Shown here one piece after another: positions 24,539 to 35,017 of a stretch of DNA of 64,000 bases. The stretch spans positions 338,775 to 402,774 of the forward strand of contig VZTG01010177.1 in NCBI GenBank assembly GCA_013397845.1, in the 5' to 3' direction. The notes under the pieces were generated by a model. That model had not been told where the DNA came from. It was given only the letters and a program-made list of their open reading frames with translations, and made no database searches. This DNA comes from Melanocharis versteri (taxonomy: Eukaryota > Chordata > Aves > Passeriformes > Melanocharitidae). The position numbers and the translations under genes are program-made. How positions within the stretch are numbered: the first letter of the stretch is position 1; each line of letters begins with the position of its first letter.

Positions 24539-24648
24539 CTGGGCGCGCTCCGCCGGGGCTCAGGGGAAGGGCACCCTGGAGTGGAGCGGCATGCAGCGCC
24601 GGTGCGAGCAGCCGTGCCGGTGCAGCTTCCTGCGCAGGGCCAGGTTGG
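24539..24648 (-). CDS. APELA: APELA exon 2 (mature peptide, stop and start of 3' UTR)
   Basis: A 110-base exon from acceptor cgcag to donor CCCAG|gtaaat. The first 89 bases (24648-24560) encode residues 26-54, NLALRRKLHRHGCSHRRC then MPLHSRVPFP, and TGA. The remaining 21 bases are 3' UTR. A stop this close to the last junction should escape nonsense-mediated decay. Confidence 0.93.
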
Positions 24649-25147
24649 CTGCGGAGAGAGGGAGGGAGGGAGGGAAGCGGGGCGTGAGGGGGGCCGCCGG
24701 CAGTGCCTCTCTCCGGGACGGGCCGGCCCCGGCGCCCCCCGGAGCTCCCGGTGCCCGTGGCTGTGCCTTCCCGTGCCGCAGGCGCTTCCCGCTAGCAAGT
24801 CTGAAACAGTTGCCCACCTTGGGTCCCTAGTCATCCCCGTCCCCCACCCGCCTCCCCGAAGTTGCCAGACTCCTGGGATAGGCGAAGCATCCTCTCCCGC
24901 CGCCGCTAGAAGCAGGGATGAAGCGCACAGATGGACGCGGGTCCAAACTCGCCCCGGAGGTGGCAAGCCGCGTGTTGTGCGCGGTTAGACGAGCACGCCG
25001 GAGGTGCCCACGGCGGGCACGAACCCCCCGCTCCCGCCCCGGCACCAGCATCACGCTGAGGCATCGCCTACCTGGCCGCTGTCCGTGGGCTGGGAGGAGG
25101 CTCGCCAGGAGCGCAGCCACGATCCAGAGGAGCAGCTGGAGTCTCAT
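24560..25147 (-). CDS. APELA: APELA (ELABELA/Toddler) apelin-receptor ligand precursor
   Basis: Secreted peptide hormone that activates the apelin receptor (APLNR) and acts in endoderm, heart and vessel formation. Joining 25147-25072 and 24648-24560 gives 54 residues plus TGA, the human length. Residues 1-22 form a signal peptide (MRLQLLLWIVAALLASLLPAHG); cleavage before Gln23 would release a 32-residue peptide starting QRPANL. Basic RR pairs at residues 30-31 and 42-43 are potential processing sites. Cysteines 39 and 44 match the human pair. The last 11 residues CMPLHSRVPFP are, from memory, identical to human. The ATG has G at -3, and the signal peptide directly after it supports this start. 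The GT-AG intron is 423 bases and splits an alanine codon (G|CC). The gene is convergent with TMEM192, as in human. Confidence 0.97.
24649..25071 (-). other. APELA intron 1
   Basis: A 423-base GC-rich intron with donor gtaggc and acceptor ccgcag. Its 3' end is a repeated CCCT tract (plus strand GGGAGGGAGGGAGGG at 24660-24674) that serves as the polypyrimidine tract and can form a G-quadruplex on the opposite strand. Confidence 0.95.
25072..25147 (-). CDS. APELA: APELA exon 1 coding part (signal peptide)
   Basis: 25 codons plus one base, ending CCAG|gtaggc. It encodes the hydrophobic signal peptide and the first residues of the mature peptide (QRP). The frame stays open upstream of the ATG to about 25270, but only the sequence from this ATG gives a proper signal peptide and the family length. 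Confidence 0.96.
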
Positions 25148-25357
25148 GTCTGCAGCCAAGGCGGAGGCGCGCTCTGGGGGTGTGAGTGTGTGGGTGGGCG
25201 AGGAAACGCACGCACAGCCGCCCGCGGGGCCGAGAGGGGCCGGCAGCGCCCGCAGCCGCTGCCCGCTCACATGCCAGGGACCAGCCGGGAGCCAGGCCGG
25301 CCGCCTCCGCCCGCGGGTTAATGATCAGGCAGGGCCAGGGCTCCTGGGCTGCGCTGC

Positions 25358-25424
25358 GGTCTGGGCCTCCCTCTCTCCCCTTCTCCCTTTCTCTCTCTCT
25401 CTTCTTCTGTCACTCCCCCTTATT
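25358..25424 (-). repeat. Polypurine/polypyrimidine tract upstream of APELA
   Basis: The plus strand is nearly pure pyrimidine (cctccctctctccccttctc, then ctttctctctctctcttctt, then cactcccc) with few interruptions, so the APELA-sense strand is GA-rich. It probably lies in the 5' UTR or core promoter. Such GAGA-type tracts can bind GAGA-binding proteins and form triplex DNA. Confidence 0.6.
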
Positions 25425-25524
25425 TTCCATAAGCAAACAGCGCAGGAATGAAAAGTCCGTGTAAACAGCAGCTCCTGTCAATGCGTAGGGGCAAGGAGCC
25501 TCTCGAACAATGCGGCCACTCCAC

Positions 25525-25644
25525 TTTAAATTCAACCCGGCCGGGGAAAAAAACATATGTAAAACAAGCCCCGATGTTCCCTCCCCTATTTGCAACTGTT
25601 TAAACTTTGCATTGCCCATATTGGTCCCACATGCAGACACCAAT
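25525..25644 (-). promoter_or_regulatory. Candidate APELA core promoter elements
   Basis: Reading the minus strand, a TATA-like TTTAAA (25530-25525) is preceded by a GC-rich block containing CCCGGCCGGG. Further upstream are an ATTGG on the plus strand, i.e. a CCAAT box on the minus strand (25624-25620), inside a CArG-like CCCATATTGG (25615-25624), and a second CCAAT on the plus strand (25640-25644). A start site near 25495 would fit, giving a 5' UTR of about 350 bases. All of this is motif-level inference. Confidence 0.3.
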
Positions 25645-25955
25645 GGCAGGGGCAGGAAGTGCCCCCCCCGACCTTTGTTCCCCCCCGAAAGAGGGGGCAG
25701 GGAAGCCCCCCAAGCATGGCCCTTGTCCCAGCTCAAATGCTTTCTCTCTTCTCCAAACTAGCTGCGAAGTTCTGACTATTCAAAGTGAAACTGGCAGTAG
25801 TTAAGGCTAATGGGTGTCTTTTGTACCGTCAACTATTTTTAAAGGATCAGAATATTCAGGAATTAATTTGTGAGCTTCTTTGCCGTGTAGAGAAAAATAG
25901 ATATATCTGTTCCAGCGGTGCCAGTTTGAGGGCAGCAGTTTTGGATGGGACATCC

Positions 25956-25963
25956 ATTTGCAT
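25956..25963 (+). promoter_or_regulatory. Octamer (POU) motif upstream of APELA
   Basis: ATTTGCAT is a perfect octamer, continuing as ATTTGCATAAC, the OCT half of the reversed OCT4-SOX2 composite site. It lies about 810 bases upstream of the APELA ATG. The adjoining SOX half (CCCAC) is a poor match. Confidence 0.3.
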
Positions 25964-26954
25964 AACCCACCTATACACTGCATTATAGTTATATTTGATT
26001 GTGATAAGAGCTCGCTTTAACAAACCACGCTGAAACCAGCTGGTGCAGATATCCAAGCCTGAAGAGAAAAGCAAAACCTGCGGAATGCGGGAGCAGCAGT
26101 GATAGCTTTGAAATCCAGGGAATTACTGTCATCAGTTGAAATTCGACTGGTCCTATTCTTTTTTCCTACCTGCTGATTTCTTGTGATGGAATAGCACCTC
26201 GTTATTTGGAAAAAAAAAACATTAAAATTTGTTCCTTTCTGGAAAAAAATTCTGTTCTAAAACATGTAGAAAAGAGTACATTTCTATATAAGTTAAGTAC
26301 TACTATTATTACTAGGTAACTCTTATTGAAAATCAGATAAAGTTATTATTTGCCTATTTCCTAAAAGAGTGGAATATATAGTTGGTTTGTTGGGGGTTTT
26401 GTGTTTCGTTTATTTTTTTTTTATTTTTATTTTGTTGTGTTTTGTTTTGTTTTAATTCAGTTGCCCCTGTATTGTTTTCCCTTATTGTGGGCTTTCCCAT
26501 TTTGTTTAAAAGCCAACTTAACTCAGTAGTGTACGCTAGTCCCTCCTCGTTGAGTTATACATCATTACTTGGTTGCTTAATTTGTCCAGGTAGAGCATGC
26601 TCATATCAATTAAAAGACAAATTGCAGCTTGAATACATGAAGGAAATAGTTACTAAATGTTGTTTTAAAATGATACCAAGACTGCTGAGGAAGGTGTCTC
26701 AGACAAAATAGTAACAAAGGAAATCCTCTGCTGGTTGGTCAGATTGGCCTGTCATAACCAGGAGACGTATCCTGTGCTGCACTGTCCCAGGGCTCTTCTT
26801 TACAGCTTGGTGGTCATAAAGTTTTCTCTTTGTGATTTCTAGCCTTTAAAGTGAACTTCGGTTTAATATTCTTCTGCTAGCTTAGCTGAAATCAGGGTCC
26901 CACGGTGGCAGTGACAGAATTTTCTTAAGGAGATTATAAATTCAAATACCAATG

Positions 26955-27062
26955 TGGTGGAGTAGGAGAGGAGTGCTGTGGTCAGATCACTCAACGAGTC
27001 GGTAACAGAGCCAGGGTTATATCCTCGATATTCTAAGTGGCATTCTGGCTCCCCTAGGACAT
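26955..27062 (+). repeat. Possible ancient amniote repeat
   Basis: The phrase ggtaacagagccagggttat followed by atcctcgatattctaag and ctggctccc resembles the tail of an old repeat with a cagagccaggaatagaaccc and agtcctgactccc pattern known from reptiles. It is heavily diverged and of uncertain family. Confidence 0.35.
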
Positions 27063-30000
27063 GTCTAGGGATGTGCTCTCTTGCTCACCGTGAATGAGAA
27101 CACACTGGCCACCTCATTCATATAGCCCTGCAAATGACCGTCACTTTCATTCAGCAGGTAAGGTTCAGGCTCATAACCTTAAGGTGGAAAGTAGTATAGA
27201 CTTCAAAGTGATAGGGACTCTGCAGAAAACTAAAAGGCAGAAAGAATGCATAGGCTATTGCCAGTCCCTCGGGCTATCTAGGCCTCTTCTGCACCTGAAT
27301 TGCTGAAGTTTACAGACGTTCTGAGGTGACATTAAATTCAAGGGACTTGAGTAAGATGCAATAATTAAGCGCAATATTTTTTTGTTTTGTTTTGTTTACT
27401 ATGAGCTGTTAATTCCACTGTTAACTCTGTGCAAAAGTTGACAAATGTCTATTTGACTAATAAGATCCAAGTCATTGTAACAGTGCATCGCAGATTTATT
27501 GTAATTTTCATGTAAGATACAGTAATAGTTCTATGCTTCCCCACTGAAGAAATTTCTAAAATGTAATACAGCCCCACTCTAGGGTTTGTAGTTCTTTTGC
27601 AATCAGCTTTCTTTCAGGTACTTACTTTCATGTGGCATAGTGCTGCTTGAAATTAGTCAAATGACAACTTGGTAGAATGTAGTGATGTAATAGCTCTGCC
27701 TTTTTCACAGTGTTTGCTGGTGGGTTTTGTGTTGGCTTAAGAGGAAAGGGAATGTAAAGTGCGTAGGAAAGCTGGAAGTCTGTAGATAATGCTTTATGAG
27801 CTAGAGGAATTGGTTCTTTGAATCAAAAGCTTTCCTTCTCTTATAATCTGAAAGGAACAGAAAAAAGGAGTGATGATTTCAGCATTTATTACCTATATCA
27901 TTGCTACTGCTCCAACAGACATTCTCTTCCCTATTTCCTCCTTGATTGGATCAAATAGTCAAATTATCAGTTTATGGCCAGAAAGTGAAAAAATTAGTGA
28001 GCGTATTGCAGAAATAATTTAGAAAGTTTTGAGAAGGAATACTTAGGACTGCCTTTCCTGAATATTGATCATTACCTGTAAGTAACACATGACATTATTT
28101 TTGCTTAACACATATCAGTAAGTACTGTATCACTTCGCTGGTTATGAATTGTTCTGGGTGACATTTTCAGTAGAGTGACTGCTATAGTCTTGTTATTCGG
28201 GGAAAAATAATTGAAATCATTATGCCACTTCTAATAAGAAAATTGGAAGAAATAAGGGAAAAGTGGCTGAGGGAATATCAAATTATTTTGTCACATATAG
28301 AAAAATAAAAATTATCCCGATAAATGAAGGAGCAAGTCACTGAAGAATAAAAGATAAAATAATGTGAGGAAGCAGTAAAATTCATGGTATTAAGAAATAG
28401 AAAAAGCAGTGTTGGATGATAGCAACAGGAGAGAAAGATAATTGCACACCTCCTAGCATGGAGTAAGAGATTAATTAGCATTCTCTATTGCTCTGCTAGT
28501 CAGAAATTGAATACTACCTTTGGTTTGAAGGCCAGCACATAACCACAAACTCTAGTGTTTATTGTTAATATTTGAAAACAGCTTTCAAATGCTATGAGTA
28601 TAAAATGCTAAGTGAAGCTTCTAAAGTACGGGAATTAATTGTTATATATGACAATAGTGGTTTCAGTCCCAGTATCTCAGACACTCTCTTGGATAATAGC
28701 TCCTCCCCTCTTAGAAGCCAGTGAAAATGCATGGATCATTGTGGGTCTCTACTGTTTCATAAGAAACCATGCTGAATGCTCAGCAGTGATAATAACTGAT
28801 AATAAGTGAAAATTCTTGTTTATTTTGACTTGAAAGTGTCAGATAAGATATAATATCAGAGTTTCTAATTGGATTTTCTAACTTTGTTTTCCCCAAATTA
28901 ATCCATCCTGCTGATCCAGAGGAATTATTTCACTAATCAGACAAGATCTGGTGTAAACACGTTTACGGGTCAGAAGAATTTGGTGAAGCACATCTTCGAG
29001 TCAAATTGCAAATGTCACTAGGGAAAGTTCTCGGCTTTTCCTTCTTCCTTTCTGTTACATTGCAAGATGGTAAGTGGGCTGTGCAACAGACGAAATTTAA
29101 AAAAATGCAAAAAGATCGTGTGAGTAACCACTTGAAAGGAAGAAGTTGGCCAAGAAATGCTCAAAGGGATACATTTTGAAATGTTGTTTAGGTGTCTGTG
29201 AGTTTTTTTCACCACAAATTTCACTGGGATTATTATCTCAGGGTTTTATAGGGTCTATGTGCCTGCCACGAATATAAAGGATGTTTTTTCTTCAGCCCAG
29301 GGTACAGCACCAGATGCCAACTACAATGTTTGCCTCCTTTGTTGACTATAATCATGAAGACTACTTTTTCTAGGCAAAACTTATTTGCTCGAAAATTATG
29401 ATTTCAGGAGAAAATTATGCACTCTCTGTCCTTGGAGATTTTTATCTGTGCTTGGAAATGAAAACCTACCCAGAAACTAAACTCTGTTCCTCCTGTTTGC
29501 CATTTTATGCTTTTTCTGGAGGGGAAAAAAAAAATCCACTTCCCTGCCTATTAGTGCTCAGCTGCCTTTCCTGCCTGGGGGGAGGCAGTGCTCCGGAAGA
29601 AAATGGTAGTCAGCAAGCAGAAGGAATGTGCACTAGTAACCTGACACTGGAGACAGATGTGCTCAAGGAGAGGAAATGGGGATGTCTCAGACTAGGCTAA
29701 ACCTTGAACAATTTTTTTTTTTTATGTTTTCTATGTGTGTTGCAGAGACACATAACCTAGAAAGTACATTTTCTTTAATTTTAAGCTGGGAAGAAAGTAG
29801 TCTATGTTCCTGCCATAATTTCCGGGTTCTTACTGCATTACAAGTCATAATTATAATTATTAGAATAATAATAGAAAGGTAAAACATGCTCTGCTAGACT
29901 GTCTGTCTTACTTCTGTGACCCTACAATCTGTACAGTTGTTTTTATTTAGTACAATGAAATACCAGCCCTGCACCTGAATAATCATAAATTATTAAATCC

Positions 30001-32969
30001 CTCCTAGACAAAGGACAATTTCATCAGTTACCTGTAGAACTGTATTGATGAATTTTCCTTTTTACTTAAGGAAAACACATTTACATGAGGTTGAAGGTGC
30101 ACTTATTTTTCTGTTTCCTTCCATCCCTTGGAAGTAAATTCGATTCTAAGATTCATCTAGGAAATACATACACATATTTCTTCCTAATAGGAAAACAGAG
30201 AGGTCAACTCTGGAGCAGCAGTGCCTGTGATCCCCACCAGTGTGACCGCATGTTCCATTTCAGGGAACCCATCTAGGGTCAGATTCTTCTCTGGCACTGG
30301 TCATAATTTCAGAGCTTTTTTAATTTAAAGAGTCATTTATATTGTCTTGAATAAATGATGTTCAAGAAAATCCCCACAATTCTTGCAAAGCACAAGGTTC
30401 TATAATTAATTTTTATTTGCTGGTCAGCTTTCAAATATGTAACCCCCTAACATATCCAGACCCTTTATGCCCTAGGTTTCAGCAGGGAAAGTATTTTTAA
30501 AAGTGTATTTTTCATGTTATAAAAAAAAACCTCTCATAAGTTATCGTGTAAAGAAGGCAGACATATTTGTACCTTTCTGCTGCAGTTTTAACATGCACAT
30601 TTAGGAAAGAGAGGTGCTTACAGCAGTATTTAACATTGAAGTTACTGTTTATATTTATGAGGGAAATTTCAGGAAAGAAATACAGACATATTTTTGTCCT
30701 AAGCTCTAGGTTTTAGACCTTCACATAATTATTTGTCTTACCTAAATCTATCCATTTAGTTGTACAAATTTTGTAAGCTCTTCCGACAGAAAGAGTAAAC
30801 TTCCCAGAGATAATTTTCTACATAACTGATCTTCTGTTTTGGATTTGGGCAGCCACTAGCCACAGTAAAATTTTAATGCAGGAGATGTTAGGACAGGCTT
30901 GGCAAATTTCTGTAAAGATTGGTTGAGTGATTACTTGAAAGAGAATTTTAAATTAACCTCCAGCTCTTTGCATATTAATACTTTTGACTTCAGGTAGTAA
31001 ATTTGCAGCTTCAGTAGATCCTTTTTTGTATGTTGCTTGCATGCTACCATTAGGGATATGGTGTCTCATGAAGCAGCTCTGTAGCAAGAGTGAGAACATG
31101 CTCCCATCAGGGAGTCCAGTGTGATGTAATGTTTTAGTATTCCAAATAGTTGTCACCATTAATGTTAACCCTCTGCAAGCCTGGTCACCATCTTGCCACC
31201 AGTTAAAATGTGTGCTTTATGTAAGGGTTTTCTCATGAGGGTTTGGACCTGTTTAGTACAGTCCTCTGAACTTTGCCTCCTGGCGAAAAGATTGCAGTGC
31301 TGCCTTGCTCTTCATCAGCGTCTGGGCTGTGATACTGCCTTTGCAATGTTTCCTATCTGAATTATTTCTTTATCTCCTGTGATCAGGAAGGTCAGCCTTG
31401 CTGGGGCCAACACAGCTGGTGAGAGGTGCAAAAGCAGAGAAGGTATCCATGATTTGTCTGCTTTTCTGACCATCAGACAAGCTGAAAAGAATGAATTGCA
31501 AGGTTACATTCAAATAAAGTATATGAACACAAGAAAAAGAACAGAGGCAAGAAAGTCAAGCTTATTTTTGGGGAAATGGTGGATTTCTCATTGAATTCCT
31601 GTGTTATTTGTGTGGGAAAGGCTAATGTTCTCTGGTTGCATTATATATAGTTTTGTTTATTTGAAAGTTTTGTGGATTTTACTCCTAGTTAGGAAAACAG
31701 CACCTACGTGATAGCTAGCCTTTTTGCCAGCTGTTCTAGATGTTGCATGCTTCTAACCAATAACAGATTTTTCAAGGTATGAACTTTACGTTGTAGACTT
31801 GTGAGAGCTTTCTATGCCAGCACCTTTTTTTAATTACATACACTGCACGATTGAGTAAAGTTCTGTGGTTGCATTGCCAAACTGAGGAGATTGCCTTGGA
31901 GAAGCTCTCAGTGCTGTAACTGCTGCACTTGCTGGGTGACTGCTGTGATCAGTGCTTGCTGTGTATCTTGTACACTAATGATCTTACCATTTCTCCCCCT
32001 GTTGAAGCTGCACTGATAGGAAAGGTTGGAAATTTTGAGGAAAAATCCTTCTACAAGACAGAGCACTGTAATCTGTCACCCCCTTCTAATCCAGTAAGGT
32101 GATTACTGGCAGTACAACACTTATAGCTATACCAAATTAGGTCCTGTCTTTTCTTTTTTTTTTTAGTAGAAAAGTTCTTTATCAATGGAAAGACCAAAGA
32201 CTAAATTAGCAGGGATGACGTGGGGGAAATATTTGCAAAGCCTGACAGTATGCACAGGATACGGTGAAGGAATATCCTGTAGAAGCCGAAGCAGCAAAGC
32301 ATTGGTCTTACTTCTGCAAGATACATATTAAATAATAATCATGTCTAACATGAATAAAAGGCACAAAGCAAAGCTCAAAAGTGAATTTTGTTGATCTCAA
32401 TGTTCACCACAAGAATTATTGTGTTAAACCCTTTAAGAAGATCTCGAGACTCCAGACTCATCAAAGTTTTCTAATGGATACTGTACTCCCTCAAAAATAG
32501 TTGAATTCAGGAAACAAAACAGCAGCCCAAACCATCAACCCTCAGACAAAATACATGCTTCATGGAAGAGGGGTTACGTTAGGTTATGTGCATAACTTAG
32601 CTGTTGTCAGGAAGTGCAGTTCATGAGATGTGTTGCATCACTGCTTTAGAAACCCTCAGTTGAAATTGGCAGTGTTTTTATTTGCTTTTGAGGCTAGTAA
32701 ACATTTTCAGCTTGCAAATTTCTACAAAATAGTAATAAATATCTGTTACCAGAGACCCTGATGAACTTTCCTTTGGAAATGTGCTATTTAACAAAATACG
32801 TTGCCCTGTGTCTATTCAACTTACTTCTCATTGCAGCATTTGAATATGTTAAAAACACAAAGATAAAGTTATTCTAGATGCAGAGGTGAAGATGATAGTG
32901 TATCGGCCCTGCAAAATTTCATTCATTTTGAAGAGTTCTTCCATTAGGTAATAATTGCTACATTTTCCC

Positions 32970-33136
32970 CCATTTTTTTGTTTTGTTTTCATTTTTGTTT
33001 TGTTTGGTAGGTTGGTTTGATGGAGGTTTTTGTTGTTTTATTTTTGTCATTGTTGTTTTGTTTGGTTTTGTTGTGACTTTTTTTTTGGTTGTTTGGTTTG
33101 GTTTGGTTTTTTACTATTTTCTTTTTGTTTTTAATG
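32970..33136 (+). repeat. T/G-rich low-complexity tract
   Basis: About 165 bases made almost entirely of T with G spaced singly or in pairs (ttttgttttg, ggtttggtttggtttt). No fixed unit is kept throughout. Similar shorter tracts occur at about 26.38-26.46 kb, 36.75-36.83 kb and 40.52-40.57 kb. Confidence 0.8.
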
Positions 33137-34090
33137 AACCTCTAAGGTGAGTAGTAGTTTACTAGCACTGGGCTTATAGGATATACTTGGAGCCAAAGTG
33201 ATTTGTACCTTTGTAGTTGAATAAATTGCTTTAATGTTTTTCCAGTGTGAGACATGTAGGATAGAAAAACCACAGCATGAATGCCATGGTTCAAGTATAC
33301 ATTGTGATGTTTATAGGTAGTAAACCATAGTTTTTCATTTCCACAAAATATAATAGAAAGCTTCCTTTGGCCAGTCCATAGTCCTTCCCAGCACAGTAGC
33401 GTGAGGTAGCTGTGCCATGTCCTGGCTGTCAGAGCTGCACACGGCTGCTTTAGCAAAAGCGGCCACAAATGTGTGTCACCACTGCCCAGGCATCTCAGGC
33501 AGCCTTTTCCTAGCTGTCTTCACTCTTGGGAAGGATCAGGATGGAGAATACCAGCTGAATGAATTGGTTTTGTGTCAGCAGTGTCTTGCTTCTGCTGTCT
33601 TTCCTGAGAGGCCCTTTGGTTTTCCATCTGTTATATGGTGGTTGTACAGTTTTCACAAGGTGTGGAAGGGGTACTGTGGCCTGAAGATTGGGAGAAGCTG
33701 GGAACAGGTTACAAGCTCCACAGCTTGTTCTGGCAGACAGAAAATGTTGTGTGAGCTGTAGCTTGGATAACTTGCAGATGGCATTTCAACTGGAAATCCC
33801 AGTGAAGAATGGATTTGTAAAATGAGCTTCTGCACAAGACTCTTATCACTGCATGGGTTTACCCACAGCAGGTTTCGATGTGCTGGTTCAGGTAACCATA
33901 GCAGTGTACCAGTGAAATAACCATGCTCCTGAGTGTTTGCTCACGTCCTCTGATGAGTTTACAACTCCTCGTAGGGCCATGCTGCCATGGTGACGGGGAT
34001 AGCCTTCCTGAGCTAACTGATTTAAGGCCATCGTTCTACTGGTACTAATTTCAGCCTGAAACCCCAAAATTAAATGCCGTGAGCTTAGAG

Positions 34091-34110
34091 AAATAAATAA
34101 ATAAATAAAT
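34091..34110 (+). repeat. (AAAT)5 microsatellite
   Basis: Five uninterrupted AAAT units. A short simple repeat of the kind that varies between individuals. Confidence 0.95.
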
Positions 34111-34430
34111 GGTGTGAGGAGTATCTATATTAAGGTATTACTACAAGGCCATTCACTTGAAGGTCAGTAGCTATGTTTGCTGTCCATCACTGGCATGCAG
34201 CAAAATAAATAAACCATGATCTACTCTTGTATGGTACTTCATGTTTCTCTATACCAACAACAGAGTTTTGTGGTTCTAAATACTTACAATAAATGCTAGA
34301 ATGCTAGCCATATGAAAACTGTTTCAGAATTCAAACAGAAAATGACTGCAGTCACCTTTGGAAGGCGCCAACAAACTTACTATTCCTTGTCCTGTTTTTC
34401 AAGAGATTAATGTGTATTTACTCGGACCTT

Positions 34431-35017
34431 TATCATGGTACAATCCTAGATGGCCACTAAGGCCCACACCACAGCTCACTCACACTCCCACAGTGGGATG
34501 GGGAGGGGATAAGTAGAGTAAAAGTGAGAGAATTCATAGGTTGAGATAAAGACAGTTTAATAGGTAAAGCAAAAGCTGGGCATGCAAGCAAAGCAAAACA
34601 AGGAATTCATTCACCACTTCCCATGGACAGGCTGGTGTTCAGTCATTCCCAGGAAATCTGAGTTCCATCACACATAATGGTTTCTTGGGAATACAAATGC
34701 CATCACTCCAAGTGTCCCCCCATCCTTCTTCTTCCCTTAGCTGTATATGCTGAGCACGATGCCACATGGCCTGGAATATCTCTTTGGTCAGTGGGGGTCA
34801 GCTGTCCTGGCTGTGTCCCCTCCCAACTCCTTAAGCACCCTCTGCACTGGTGGAGTGGTCTGAGGGGAGGAAAGGGCCTTGGATCTGTGCAAGCCCAGCT
34901 CAGGAATAATGAAAACATCCCTGAATTATCAACACTGTTTTCAGCACAAATCCAAAACACAGCCCCATACCAGCTAGTGTGAAGAAAACTCTCTCTATCC
35001 CAGTCTAAACCAGCCCA
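34431..35017 (-). mobile_element. Solo LTR of an avian endogenous retrovirus
   Basis: On the minus strand it begins TGGGCTGGTTTAGACTGGGA and contains segments close to an LTR family I remember as widespread in neoavian genomes (ggggctgtgttttggatttg, then tgctgaaaacagtgttgata; gacacagccaggacagctga). A TATA-like CATATACA lies at about 34749-34742 and an ATTAAA poly(A) signal at 34561-34556. The length is about 587 bases. No gag, pol or env frames flank it, so it is a solo LTR left by recombination. No clear target-site duplication is visible, and the terminal CA has decayed. Orientation and family are from memory. Confidence 0.82.

Larger units (their letters stand above)
24130..25345. promoter_or_regulatory. 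CpG island over APELA
   Basis: About 1.2 kb very rich in G+C and in CG dinucleotides, against AT-rich flanks. It covers both APELA coding exons, the first intron and the likely 5' UTR. Such islands normally mark constitutively accessible or Polycomb-regulated developmental promoters. Long open frames on both strands here (up to 257 codons) result from low stop-codon frequency in GC-rich DNA. Confidence 0.85.
25800..34430. other. Gene desert, left part
   Basis: AT-rich sequence upstream of APELA with no supportable coding exon. It includes T-rich low-complexity DNA at about 26.38-26.46 kb, a diverged ancient repeat at about 26.96-27.06 kb, a T/G-rich tract at 32.97-33.13 kb and an AAAT microsatellite at 34.09 kb. 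The longest frame (114 codons, 33417-33761, +) looks random in composition. Confidence 0.7.

Noticed and set aside
24215..24988. 257-codon open frame on the plus strand, and several others of 85-184 codons, in the APELA CpG island
   Set aside because: They start at non-ATG or arbitrary codons, are rich in Gly/Arg/Pro/Ala as expected from GC-rich DNA, and overlap the APELA exons antisense. They are by-products of low stop frequency.
33417..33761. 114-codon open frame on the plus strand
   Set aside because: It has a slightly higher GC content than its surroundings but no domain, signal peptide or flanking exon structure that I can support.
33975..33995. RFX X-box-like ctgccatggtgac
   Set aside because: It deviates from the consensus at two positions and is isolated with no nearby promoter. 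Expected by chance in 64 kb.
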